A stretch of DNA of 64,000 nt from Thunnus maccoyii. Taxonomy: Eukaryota; Chordata; Actinopteri; Scombriformes; Scombridae. Both the position numbers and the translations under genes were made by a program. Where the stretch lies: assembly GCF_910596095.1 (NCBI RefSeq), contig NC_056538.1, positions 9,294,001 through 9,358,000 on the forward strand, written 5' to 3'. This document shows, piece by piece, positions 1 through 12,500 of this stretch (position 1 is the stretch's first letter; every line of letters begins with the position of its first letter). The notes beneath the pieces are model-generated. The model saw nothing but the letters and a program-made list of their open reading frames with translations. It was not told the DNA's origin and did no database searches.

Positions 1-3000
1 ATACAAAACAGCATGTGTCTCCTGGACATTTACAGTGGCGGTGGGAAGATCGTAAAATCTTTCCATTACACTGAACACAACATATAGTCTAACATTCATT
101 CTGTGAGGTGAGATGATATATTTGTAGTTGTCTTTTTTCTAACCAAAACATTAATACTGGATGAGTTTAAATGATTCCAGATTATTTTTAGAGTGGACAA
201 ATAAATGCAGTTAAACTGTTTAAGACAACAAAGCCAGATGTAACATGAATCGTCCATCACTCCTCATGTGTTTGAACCACAACAGTATGAGTGAGCAACT
301 TGCAGTGGCCAAAACCGTCCATCAGACCAGTAGTCTGTACTGTATGCATTCTCTATGAGTCATAAAACAGTGAGTCCCACAGACAGCTTGTGCTTTGCTT
401 TCCATCTGAGTCCATTCATATGTCAGTGATATCACAGCCACATATTGTTGTTCTGCTCTGTCATCTCCCAGTGAACATATTGTCTGTGGTGGAAAACTGG
501 AAATCTGCTGATTGAGGTTCCCAAAAGGATTTATTTATTGTTCTTCAGTCTGTGCAGAACTGATCCATGCAAAATATGTGACTCCTGAAATATTGAACCA
601 GGATGAAGGATAAGTCTGGTGATATTCTATATTATTGTCAACAAATCACATGAAAAGACCAAAACCAACAATGAATTGATCCTACAACGTATTGTCTATG
701 TCTTATTCCTCTGTGCCATAGAGCTCCATTGTTGTTTAAAAACTATTAAAAACACATTAATGAGCCACACTGTTGCACTGGGTGACATCTTCCTTCATTA
801 CCATGAATATAGCCACTGTAGTTCATTTTGACTCAAATCCACATACTGTAAATACTCACTAGACCACCAAATGTGTAGTAATGGACAGCTGAAAACAGTC
901 CCCAGCTAATGCATGGTTTACTCCTGTTTGAGTAAAGTTTACTGAAAACCACAGCGCCCAGTTCTTTTTAGGGAAATACTAAATCATTTTTAATAGTGGA
1001 ACCATATATTTTTGGGCTGTTTTTAAAGATTCACGTTTTTAGAGGAAACCAATGGGCTTGGGGCTGAGTGAAACAGACAGGGCAGACTCAAAAAGTATTG
1101 AGAGACAGGCTAATGTAATGTCGGTTTTGGTCTTTTCACAGGATTTGGGGAAAATACAGAAAAAACATCCTTATCTTTAAAGGTAAGATATATATCATAC
1201 TGATCCGGTAAAGAACCCATGCAGACATCTTATGAAGTTTAACTTCAGAAATCACATTTGTTTCTCTATATTCAACTCAACTAACCCATAATTTACTTTA
1301 CAGCATCGGTCCATACTTGTGGTACTTGAGTTCAACTTTTATTAACCCCACTGGGGTTGGTTCTGGTTGGACTCAATCTCTGCTAACAATTTGCTTTCAC
1401 AATTTCCTCTCACAATTGGTTCACAAATACGGAGAGAAATTGTGGTGAAGGCAAGTTGCAGTTCAGGCTATAGCTAAGGAAAAAGCTAAACCAGTTGGGT
1501 TTGATTCATATTTTATCATACTCTGTTGACTGTACTGTCCTCCATCAGGGTATTTCAAAGCTGTACAACTGGCCCAGTTCCCTGCATGTGGCGACAATAG
1601 CGTCACCACGCAGTAATGAATCAAATTAAGTGGAATGTCAGCTAGGCTAACAGAGCTCTCCTTCTCCTCTCAGCATGAAAAGGAATAGTTTCATGGCTCC
1701 AATTTGTCTCTCCCTGCCCTCACTGGCACATATTTTTGCGTTTCATCTAAAAAATTATGCTACTGGCAAAGACATGAGGAGTAGAAGGGGAGAAAATCCA
1801 ATTGAAATATAGAATCTTTATTCATGTCTAGAGTCAGAAGTAGAGTAGTTGACTGGTGTAGAGCAGGGCCTTACCATTGGGTTTGATGTAAATAAATGCG
1901 ATAACATAAATAATATTCAAAGGGGGGGCCTGCACCTTTACTTCTCTCTTTCTACCCCTCTCGCATTCTTCTTCCCTCCCTCTCTCCTGTGAAGATTAAA
2001 GTACGTAAAGCTAATGTGAAGGAAGAGTGATACTTTACAGCGACAGAAGAAAGAGATCGACGCAGCAATATGCTGATGATATGGTGATGAGCAAGATGGA
2101 AGATGAAAGTGTAAGAGAAGAAGACGGAGAGCGAGAACGAGAGAGCAACATTTTGAATGAATAAATATGCACTGAGGCTTGTGTACAACTGCGTATGTTT
2201 TACAGCTAAAGTGACAGCTCCTATATGCCTTTGGCATTCAGAAACAAAACAATGGTTCCACATTTAAAGCAGTCTATTGAGGCCTCTGGATACAGGAAGT
2301 AAACAAACCCATTTATTTGTTTGTCTGTGTTTAACCTCTAGCCAACTTCTTTTTTTAAATCGAGTGTACCAAATAGTACTTAATGCTATTATACCGTCAG
2401 GTTGTAATGAATTAGGAGAATGACTACAGATTAAAAAGCTTAGCAGTTCCTCACACTGTTGTGATGATTGACAGAAAGTAAACCAAACAACAGAAAATAA
2501 ATAAAATGCTTTTTCATATGTAAGCTAATCCTCGTCCTTGTGAGTGTGGGCAGTTGTGCCACACAGTGTGAGTCGCTTTAGAGCTCTTATGAGGCATAAC
2601 AACCTATATTTACAGTGCATTTTGCATGTATACATATTCAGTAGGAAATTATGTTTTCTTTTGAGAGGGTTTGTGACATTGCAAGATTTAACTGAGAAGT
2701 TTATGTTATGAAATCACACGTGCTGCATTCAGTACACTTGGATATTAATGACACTGACACAAATGATGAAAACGCCATACAGTTCAATACCATGACATTG
2801 TTTGCCAAAGGTGATTATTTACTTTTTTCTTAATGTCTGTCAGACTGTGTTGATGAGGATTTACTTACTTACTGTTTCTCTTTTCCAACATATACAGCCT
2901 CAAAACTGTCAGTATCATGAGGTGTGTCTAGCTAACTTGCGACAATCTGTCTTGCTTCTTGTCTCTGCATTTTTGGAGCAAGAAATTCACAAAACAAAAA

Positions 3001-3727
3001 AAACTGTAAACACAATTAGGACCATCAAACAGTTTTTAGAAATGTTGGAATAGTCTGTGTTGAGCTTCACTATGAAGCACACTTCAGAATATGTGAGTAT
3101 ATTAGTGCAATGGCAGCAAAAGAATGAAGAGGCCGACTGTATTGGTTTTATAATACAAATGATCGATCTTCTCAGTAGGGGCTAAATCCTGGATAGAAAA
3201 ATCTTATGATTTACAGCAAAAAAGGGAAGCAGGGTGAGGTGGCAGAGGCAGAGCACAAAAGAGTGTGAATGACAGAGGAAAGCAAGAGAGTGAGATTATC
3301 TGTGGCCTTTCAATGTAGTTCTAATCCATACTTTACAATATTGTCGCCCGGAGCCAGGAGAGCATAAATCTGCTGCATGACACAGTCTATAGGAACACTT
3401 AGCAGACAAATGGACAGGAGGGAACACAGGATATTACACTGTGGACCATGGTAATCTGTCTCTCTCTAGACAGATAAGTATGTTACTATAAGTCCATAGG
3501 GGCTAAGTGTACACAGCATGCATGTGGACATTTTTCACTATTATATTATACAGTAGGTGAAATGTGATTCTCCCTCAGGTTTGTGTCAAACTGTGACACT
3601 CTACACTCTTCTCAGCACAAGTCCCGCTACCATTTACAAAAACATGCGGCTCGAGCCACTGAATTTTTAGAGCGCTGTGATGAGGGAGATGGTCTATTTG
3701 CATCGCCTGTCGCAAACCAAAAGGTGT

Positions 3728-3800
3728 ATCCAATGTCTTGGGGGCGCGGGGAGAAGATGAATAAGGGAAGCGGCGTAAGACTGGCTCTATATATAGCAGG
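3728..3800 (+). promoter_or_regulatory. Possible TATA/CCAAT-type core promoter
   Basis: A CCAAT match (about 3,730), a short GC-rich run (about 3,740-3,752) and a strong TATA match (CTATATATA, about 3,786-3,794) lie in the usual order within 70 bp. Downstream, a purine-rich stretch with an ATG at 3,901 runs to a donor-like GTAAGTG at about 4,070, which could make a first exon. The encoded peptide resembles nothing I know, and no following exon was found. Chance occurrence is quite possible. Confidence 0.2.
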
Positions 3801-5512
3801 TAATCTATCATCTCATTTTTGTCATCTCCCTTCCCCTCGTTTTTGCTTTGAGGAATGAGGGATTGATGTTCAGAAGATCAGAGGAAGTAAGGAGGGATTC
3901 TTGGAGGCTTGGAGAGAGGAGAATAAAGGGAGTGTGTGTATGTGTGTTGGGAGGAGGAAGGAGGGTGCCTGCGTGGAGCGACTGACGACTGCTGTTTTCT
4001 GGAGACCCAGTTGCAGCTGGCCGAAGTCCAAGTTGAATAGTTTTGGCTCACACATCTCCAAGAAAAAAGTAAGTGTCAAAAAAGGGGGAAACTATATATC
4101 TAACACTTTAGTTTCAAAAGATTTCCGCTGAATCCCATCCTACACTGCAAAAATTGCATTTCCTCTCAACCTGCAACACCATTGCTGCCTGGAGTCAGAT
4201 ATTTCTAAAGTGGATATTGTTTGAACGTCCTGTCAGCTCTGACAGGTTGGATTCCCTGGCACAGAGATCAGTTAGAGATAAATATGCCTTGTTCGCAGGC
4301 GCACACATACACAAGAAAACACTCCTGGTAAAAAGCTGAGGGGCCTTGTGAAGCTCCTTTTTGATAAGGTTCACCCTGTGGTCACTTCAAAGCAAGCAGA
4401 GATGAAGGAGTGGGTAAGGAAAAGGAAAGAGTGAGGAGGAGTGAGGAGTGAGACATGAGGCGGGATAAAAAAGATGGGAGCAAATGGCAGTTGAATGTGG
4501 GCGAAGCGTGGGTAAGGTGAAAGAAATGCAGGGAAGGATTACTGTGCAAAAACAAAACACAGAAAGAAGGAGACAGATTTGCATGGGAAAGACAGCAGGA
4601 CACACAGGCACACAGGCAAGAATACAACTTGTACACACACTAGAACATGCCGCTGCACATGCTCACACACACATCACACCCCCGAACCTGGGGAGTTGAA
4701 TCTGGAGTGTTATCAAGAGATTTTGGAGGCTGCATCTCGCCCCTCTGTGCAGGTCCCAGCAAAAGCAGCAATTTATTGCTGAGAGAGAATCCTCACAATC
4801 TCAATCTAGAAACTCTCTGATGAGTAGCTATGGTAAGGCCTGCAGGCATGCACTAATACATACGGGAGAGAGGGAGATCATTAGAATAACTCAACCATTC
4901 ATAGACGGTAGACAGTTTGCTAGCTAGCTCCATCTAGAAACCCTTCCCCTGAATAATTCACAGAGGTGTAAATAAAATATATCCAATGGCCTTCACCTAA
5001 AAAAAAAAAAAAATTAGAAACAGGATAGCTACCATGCTGAGTAATGAGTTCTTCTCTTGCAGATGAGTTGATATGACATGCATGCGGATGCGTGACATAA
5101 AAAAGACCTTACCTCAAAATTCAGTTATTCACATTGATATTCAAGGACGGGGTTGTGTTGCTTGATTTAAAACAGAATATTTCATCTATATATCTGCCTT
5201 TGATAATGACACTAAAGCACTGCCATTTCTCCAAAACTGCAAGAAAATCATAACAGGCAGTGATTGCAATGATGTCCAGAAGTGCTATTATCAAAAAGCA
5301 TTAACTGGGAAACATTGTTATCCAATCGGTTGGCGCTCGGCAGGCGCATTACCATCCTTTAATTTTCCCAGAATAACAGATGATAGCAGAGCGTTTAGTG
5401 CCTTTCTCCTGCAGCGAAGAGTGCAATATTGTCTGAATAATGTATGAGCACAACGATGTGGCCCAAATCATCCCCAAAACAAATAGCACCATAATCAATG
5501 GGGCGGCGAGCT

Positions 5513-5518
<6 letters not shown>

Positions 5519-5544
<26 letters not shown>
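5519..5544. repeat. (GT)n microsatellite
   Basis: Uninterrupted GT dinucleotide run. Confidence 0.9.
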
Positions 5545-7419
5545 ATGCATGTGACATATCAGTCCTCCTCAGATATATGACAGAGCATTAGGAGACAGAC
5601 TGCCACTAAGGGAGATGAAAGGTGGCAAGGACAAGAAATCAAAGCAGTTCCCAGTCAGGAGAAGATGAATAGGCCACAGGTCTTTCCACACGTCCCACTG
5701 GTGCTACAGTGTTAACACGCTGCGGTGATGTGGTCGTCAAACTGTGTGCCAAAGCTACAAGAGAGACTGAGCAGAAATCAATACGCGCTCCAGCCGATTC
5801 CTCATCGTGGTTCCTTTGATTATGACAATCACTCCATGTGGTCGGGGTATGGATCATTTGTTGCTCTGCTGGCTCAAGGGCACAGCTTCTGGCACACAAA
5901 AACCGTTTTATTTCCTAAAGGTCAATCAATAAGAACACTAGCTCATTTCCCCCTGGTCACTCTTGTATTGCTGAAATTATGCAATAATTAGTTTTAAATA
6001 GGCCTCACGGGATTGTGAAACTCCCTTAGCACACAGCAGACTGTGTAATTTTGCAAGTTAAATGAAAAAAAAAAAAACCAAGGAAGAGAAGGTTACAGCT
6101 CTTTCAGAACATTAGATTAACATCTTATATCTTATATTTGGAAACCCTAATCCAGAAACAAGTCTTCAGCCCTTTCATGGAACTTAAATCTGCTATTCCA
6201 AGATACTTAGAGTATTTTTTGCCAGAATAAGACAGATACACTCCTTCTCTTTGTCCATACAATTTTCTTTCAGTTTCTGTTTTCATTTCTTTGCTCTCTT
6301 CTTGGTGTCCAAATGCCAAGGTTGAGACACTTAAAAGATGTCTCCTGGTTGAGCTCTCAGAGACAGACATCTAAAGACAGCTGCTCCTCCTCTTCCCTCC
6401 CTCCCCCCTCTCCTTCACTCCTTGCCTTCCTCTCTCTGTCAATCTCAGAAAAACTTTTAACTCCCCTCTTCCAGCCCCACCTCTCCCAGCTCACCACATT
6501 TCCCCCCATCTGTTCTCTCTCCTTTTAAACTATTCTTACTCATTTTGCCTTCCAAGAACATCTTTTCTTGCATTTGCTTACAATGAATAGTTATTCCACT
6601 GAGGGAAATGGGTCAAGTGTGTCATATCAGTAGTTAGTCAGTCAGATAGGCAGGCAGTCTGTGTGTGTTTTTGTGTGATGTCTCAGGAGTTTCTTCTCAG
6701 CTCCTATTACTCTGACACAACACTTTCTAAATTAGCCGCCTGACACAAACCACTGCCTCTGAGTCTCAGGGCTCGACCCTCAACCTTACCCACAATGTCT
6801 CCCTCGCTGTACACACACCTCAGGTTGGGACTCAAAAGATATCTCAGCGTGAAAATGGAACACCTTAAAAACATTCTCACACCAAAGTTATCTAAATCTC
6901 ATTATATTGCTCTTTTGTGATGAAAATCTACTGCTGATAGTCTCTGTACTCTGAAAAGAAGAACTGTGAAAAGGTGACTGTAGCTTATATAGAAATGTGC
7001 AATTGGAACAATGTTGGCTAGCAGATGTAGTGTCTTTAACAGACAATATGATCATGAACTGCTCTATACATAATTAAACCGTGATAGCACCACAGTCACT
7101 GACCTTGTTAAAAGCAAACTCATGGCTGTCACTTTGTTGTGGCCTATATTATGGTTAGTCTATACCAAGTTGCTTCTACCCTTTAAACCCAACTCACAGT
7201 TTTGAGCCTGTTGGTCTCAGACACTTGAAGGTGTGATGATTAATGATATTGCTGGTGATGGGATTGAGCAGCGGGACTTAAGCTGTGCCCTTTTTCTTCC
7301 GTTCCTGTGGCTGGCATCTGCCCAACTCACACATGTAGAGAGAAAGTAGTCCTATCCCTGGCTAGAGGGCAGAGTGAGGGAGAGCCAACATATTATATTC
7401 CTGGCACATCACAAGAGAA

Positions 7420-7480
7420 TAATATAGAATAGAATGGAATAGAATGGAATGGAATAGAATGGAATGGAATAGAATAGAAT
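7420..7480. repeat. Pentanucleotide repeat (GAATA/GAATG)n
   Basis: About twelve tandem 5-bp units alternate between GAATA and GAATG. A second tract of nearly the same pentamer lies at 42.97-43.05 kb. Confidence 0.9.
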
Positions 7481-7549
7481 ATTTTTTCAAACCCAAATGA
7501 CAAATTTGAGATAACTATTTATACACTGATGCTGATCCAAATGTTTCAT

Positions 7550-7850
7550 TAGCAGAAAGACTGGAAACAGGGGAAACAGCTAACCTGTCCAAAGGTAAAA
7601 AAATCTGCCTACCAGCACCTTTAAAGCTCACTAATTAACATATTATATATTTCTTGATTAATCTGTACAAAAAATAAATTGTAAAAAAAGACAAGTTGTG
7701 CTTTTACAGAGGGTTATGTGCCAAACTATTCCTTGATCAGTCACTTCTTGATCAGTCTTGAACAGTGACTTCTGTTAGCAGATTTTGCTACCTTTGGACA
7801 AAACCAGACTAGCTGTTTCCCCCTCTTTCCAGTCCTTGTGTTAAAGCTAC
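7550..7850. mobile_element. MITE with long terminal inverted repeats
   Basis: The left arm at about 7,558-7,609 (starting GACTGGAAACAGGGGAAACA) is matched in reverse complement at about 7,777-7,834 (ending TTTCCCCCTCTTTCCAGTC), giving arms of some 50-58 bp around a 165-bp centre. The centre includes GGGTTATGTGCC, which I associate from memory with a very common teleost interspersed repeat. It has no coding capacity. Confidence 0.7.
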
Positions 7851-8538
7851 TAGCTGTAGTCTTGTGTTGAACTGACACACATGGAGAGTGGAATTGATCC
7901 TCTCATGTAACTCTTGACAAGAAAGCAAATAAGTGTATTTTACAAAATGTCAAACATTTCCTTTAAGCACACTAGTTGTGGTTATATGTCGATTCATGCA
8001 TAGATTTTAATTTCTCCTGTATGTAGAAAAATGTATCACATTTAAGAATACAAAAGAGATATAATATATCTATGAAGTGTGCAGAAAAAAACAGTTGTAG
8101 CAAGTTTAGTAATATAAAAGGGTTATAAGATATCTAGTATATTTTTAACGTGTGTAAACAGTGTTATTAGGAGCTCCTGTGTGGTGCTGAAACTATGAGG
8201 ACAGTTGGCTAGGTAGGTTTATTTGAATTGGACATCTGATCGCACCGCGGCCATTCAATAACTAAGTGGCACGCACTGTTAATTCCAAGCGGTGTTTGTT
8301 TCAACTTTCAACTTTAATAGGATTATAATATACATTCTACAGAACTGCAGAACGAATGAGATACAAGCAGTGAGGGTTACTTATATACACTAAGGTAAGA
8401 TTTCATGTCACATGTGGTAGCCTTCTTTTAGTACCGTAGGGAGCTGCTTGGAAAGGTGCTAGTGTGTTCTGTGTCATTCACCTCATACTGCACAGCCCTG
8501 ACCTCTGTCTGTCTCATAAACAGAGGCTTAGAACTTTG

Positions 8539-8560
8539 CGTGTGTGTGTGTGTGTGTGTG
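8539..8560. repeat. (GT)n microsatellite
   Basis: Uninterrupted GT run in otherwise unremarkable sequence. Confidence 0.9.
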
Positions 8561-9044
8561 GAAGGTGGAGGTTGTAGGGTCAGAAAGAGTATGAGTGAAA
8601 GTGAAAGTGAGAGAGAGATGAGTGACAGTCCGGAACGAGATGTCCTGTGGCATTTTATCCCTCCAGTGGAGCCATCCGTGCACCTTGATGCACTATGATG
8701 TTAACTCTACTCACTGTTGCACCAAAATCCCAGAACACATCATGTCAGATATAAGATGTATTATTCTACTCCACAGAGCAGCCTTTCTTTGGTACCTACT
8801 GCTGGAAACAACAGAGTCAACAATCAGAAACTTTTCTTTTACTGGAGCCTGCACTTGTAAGATTCTTTTGTCCTATTAGGCAGGGCAATATGAAAAGATG
8901 TCTCATGATAACAGTATACAGTACATATGGTGGAATCTTCTGCTGCATTTTCAAGCCTTTCAAAAATCATTCTAAGACAGCTCATAGTGTTACGTCAGGT
9001 AGAAAAATTGTGTAAAATCAGACACTATATTAAACACAATCACA

Positions 9045-9560
9045 GAATATAGCCGCAAGCGGCAGTTCGTGGGTTCAAATCTTTTTGCACTCAACGGAAG
9101 GAAGCAACTCAATCGCCAAAATGAAAGCCACAAGCAGCAACGAGCAGGTTTCAGGCTTCACAAAGGTGAGCAAAGTCACTTCAGCTGGTTTATTTCTGTT
9201 TAATTAAGTAGTGAGACCAATCACACACTTGTTTCATCTTCTCAAAGCCTGCAGCATTTCAATAATTGCACACTCAAAGTTCCGCCATTCGTCTCCCCTT
9301 CATCAGATGTGAACGAAACTTGGTGTGTATGTTCAGGAGACAGTGCAGGATGTCTCTAGTGAGTTTAATTGGGATTGCTCAAAGGCATCTTGAGTTATGA
9401 GCAAATATGTGATAGGCCACACCCACTCGCACCAATCAATATGGCACCTCAGATTTTGGTTAATACTTGCCCTCAGAGCGTGCACACCAATTTTGATGAA
9501 ATTCTATCACTGAGTCCTGTTTTTGTCAACTGATTGTTATTTAAAACCAGATGAGTTTCA
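9045..9560. repeat. Probable degenerate interspersed repeat
   Basis: It begins with a small GC-rich hairpin (AGCCGCAAGCGGC) and continues with stretches such as GTGAACGAAACTTGGTGTG and GATAGGCCACACCCA that I associate with a dispersed fish repeat. There is no open frame, no clear termini and no second copy in the window, so this rests on recollection. Confidence 0.35.
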
Positions 9561-12500
9561 CCCTTCTATGAATTGGACAAAGTAATTCATACTTTTATCT
9601 TTTCTAGGATCGATTATTGGTAGGTAATGCTGGTTCCAATGCTGTAAAAGTACCAAAAGCAGAAGGTATGTTATCCCAACAAAAACCTTTTAGGGAGGAC
9701 ATGAGACCATTGTTTTGTCTCCAGCATAATCTACATTTGTGATCATTTATGTTCTCACTTACTCTCTTACATCTCCCTCCTCACTTTTGTCATTAGGTAT
9801 AAATGATGTAAGCTCAGTCATGTCATACATTTCCACTTACAAATCATTTTTACAAACTTGCATTTTTGCACAAGGTGTTTCTTTTTAAACATTCCTTTTG
9901 AACAATGGGAGCCATCTCTTCCTCCTCCAAGCCTGCCGCTCTCTCTCCCCTAACTTCCCCATCCCTCCATTGTCGTCAGATCATATTATGTGAACTCTCA
10001 TTACAGGGGTGGTAATAGACTCTTCAGCACTAAGATCCTCTTTATTATCCGTCAACTGTGAACTACATCTCTAAGCTGATTAGCCAGAGCTGTCTTTTCA
10101 GCATTTCAATTAGGAGCATTTTGAAAAGTCAAGCAGATTGCATGCCTTATATTCATTACTGACATTCTTAGAGCGCTACACGATGTTCAAATACAGTAAT
10201 CCAAGAAACACATTACGACAGCGAGGATGAAAGAGCTACAGAAGAATGACATCATAGCAGATTTTAAATATTGGACTCACAGGGAAATGGCAAAAGTAGC
10301 TATTAACAGCAATCCAATACAACAGAAAGACATACAGTTTTAGCATTAATAGCCCAAGTGGTAATCCAATGCCTGTCACACAAACACACAAAGACACACA
10401 CAGTTAATGGTGTGCTGTAAAGAACTACACAAGACAAATAAAAATATTTCAAGAAGCATCTTCATTGCCATTAAGTACTGTTCCTTTTTACGTTAAAGGA
10501 CGACTGTGGTCTAAAGCCTAAAGATGCAGACAATTTAATACAAGATTATGTCTGTGTTAGCTTTAGCTGTGGTTGAATTTATCTTTATCTGTTTTTATGC
10601 CACTGTCTGCTCTCAGAGGACTGTGAAATAGCAAGAACTGATAAATTTGTCATTCTGAGTAGTGTGAAGAGAGGCTCTCTCGTCGCTGTACCCCCATAAG
10701 CGCCCACAGGGCAGGCAGCACCTATGCTTAATCTCGCTGTTCGTCTGTCTCCGTTCGTGTCATTTCAGACAAGCTTGTAGAGTAAATGTCCCACATAGGG
10801 GACCTGATGTCTGGGAAAGAATGAGAGAAGGTGAGAAGGGGAAGCGGAAGAGGAGGAAATTGAGGGAGAGGAAAGGGAGGATGAGGTTGTGACTCCTAGT
10901 GCTAATGGATTTGGGTCAGATGACGAGGATATGATCTGCTCAGTACCGTGTGTGTATGTGTGTGTGTGTGTGTGCTCACATGCACATGTGGAGTGCACGG
11001 TTTTGTGATGTCATTAGCAGTCGAGCCAAAATATGATGATCTCGGGGTATTATCGGTATCTGTTTAAGGTATCCGGCTTTATCAAATACCCACTTGACAC
11101 AGGAGTCACCATCGTGTTTTATTCATTCTGTCTCTGTCTGACTCTCTCTCATTCACACACACACACGCTCACACTCTCACTAATTCATGCAGTCATTGTT
11201 AATCCAGCTGTGTGCTGGTACAGGGATGTGCTGTACATGGCTGACGACCATGTCGCTGAGGTGGTGATGTCATACCTGTCTTTATTTTAGTTTTACTGCT
11301 GTTATTGCTGTTGTTGCAAACCACTCAGGAACACAGGCTGTACATCTGAATCTATCAAGGAGAATAAACTTTACACTCTGCCCTTCACATTATAGTGCAG
11401 TGAGTTTCTCTCCATGGAGATCATCAATGCTGTAAATGCATGTGTCTCTGCACTAAGTGAAGTGTTGTTGTCATGTTCTCAGTCGTATTAATTTGACAAA
11501 GAGCTCAGCCTCACTTAGAGCATCAGTCTGAGAGAGCAGAAGAGGGGAAAGAAGGGAAACAGTCGTACACACTGCAGAAATCATGTACCATTTGCCACAG
11601 AACAACTGCAGCAGAGCAGCTGAGAGTCAAGTGCCATTTCCCTGGGCACCTTAGTGGTACTTGTAGAGGAAGATGAGAGCCTGCCACATTTTAAATGAGA
11701 TTTTCCTACCAAACAGATACTTTTTTTACAGCTGTGTTTTCAGCCACAAGCATCTTTCGCTAACTCTATCTAAAGCTGTTCTAGCAATTTGGTATGTTTT
11801 CCATTTTTTTTATCCATTCAGATTCAGATCTCAAAATACTCGCACAATGTTTGCATCACAGGATAAAATAATGCAATGTGCTTTTTTAATCCTTGTGAAA
11901 ATCTTCTCTGCAAGTAGGTCAGAGCACGTGGTCAATAACTGAACAGTACGTCCAGTGCAGGTATGTAATTTTGCTCAAAGACACTTCAGCGAAGCAAATC
12001 TGGCTGAGGAACAGTGTCACTGACTACTAAATCCCCCCTGCCAACAGTTTAATTGTTCTTAAGTATTTACTAAGTGGAGATTTATGAATCACTAAATAAC
12101 AGATTGCACCACACAAATGAGTTCTTACATACAGATTAGTTGTTACAGATCTGAATATTTACACCTACACCACCTAGCTAGCTAGTATGTGACAATATTG
12201 TGTGTGACCCTTTTGAGAGAGGTTGTTAGATGTAAAATGAAACATGGCCACTATATCTGATGTAACAAAGATTTTAAATTACATTTCACAAAAATAACAC
12301 AATATATCTCACATTATGAAGTATATTGAAAATGTTATGCTGATAACATCAGGCTAAATGACCAAATGAGGTCACTTAGGTGGTGTGAAGTATTTCCAGG
12401 TCAGTTTAATATGCCTTTTGGCCTCCTGAAACTATTATTTTAGGAAGTTATGTTACAGCTCAGGATGCTACACTGACTTCCTGTTTACATAGTTGACTGC

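Larger units (their letters stand above)
1..7400. other. Gene-free stretch, no supported coding exon
   Basis: I see no convincing coding exon. The open frames here are short, unspliced and low in complexity, and several are driven by CA/GT or purine-rich runs. The stretch is AT-rich with short poly-A runs (about 5,000 and 6,065) and one GT microsatellite. The only structured spot is a TATA/CCAAT-like cluster near 3.73-3.80 kb, listed separately. It could be intronic to the - strand gene that starts at 41.36 kb, or intergenic. Confidence 0.6.
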
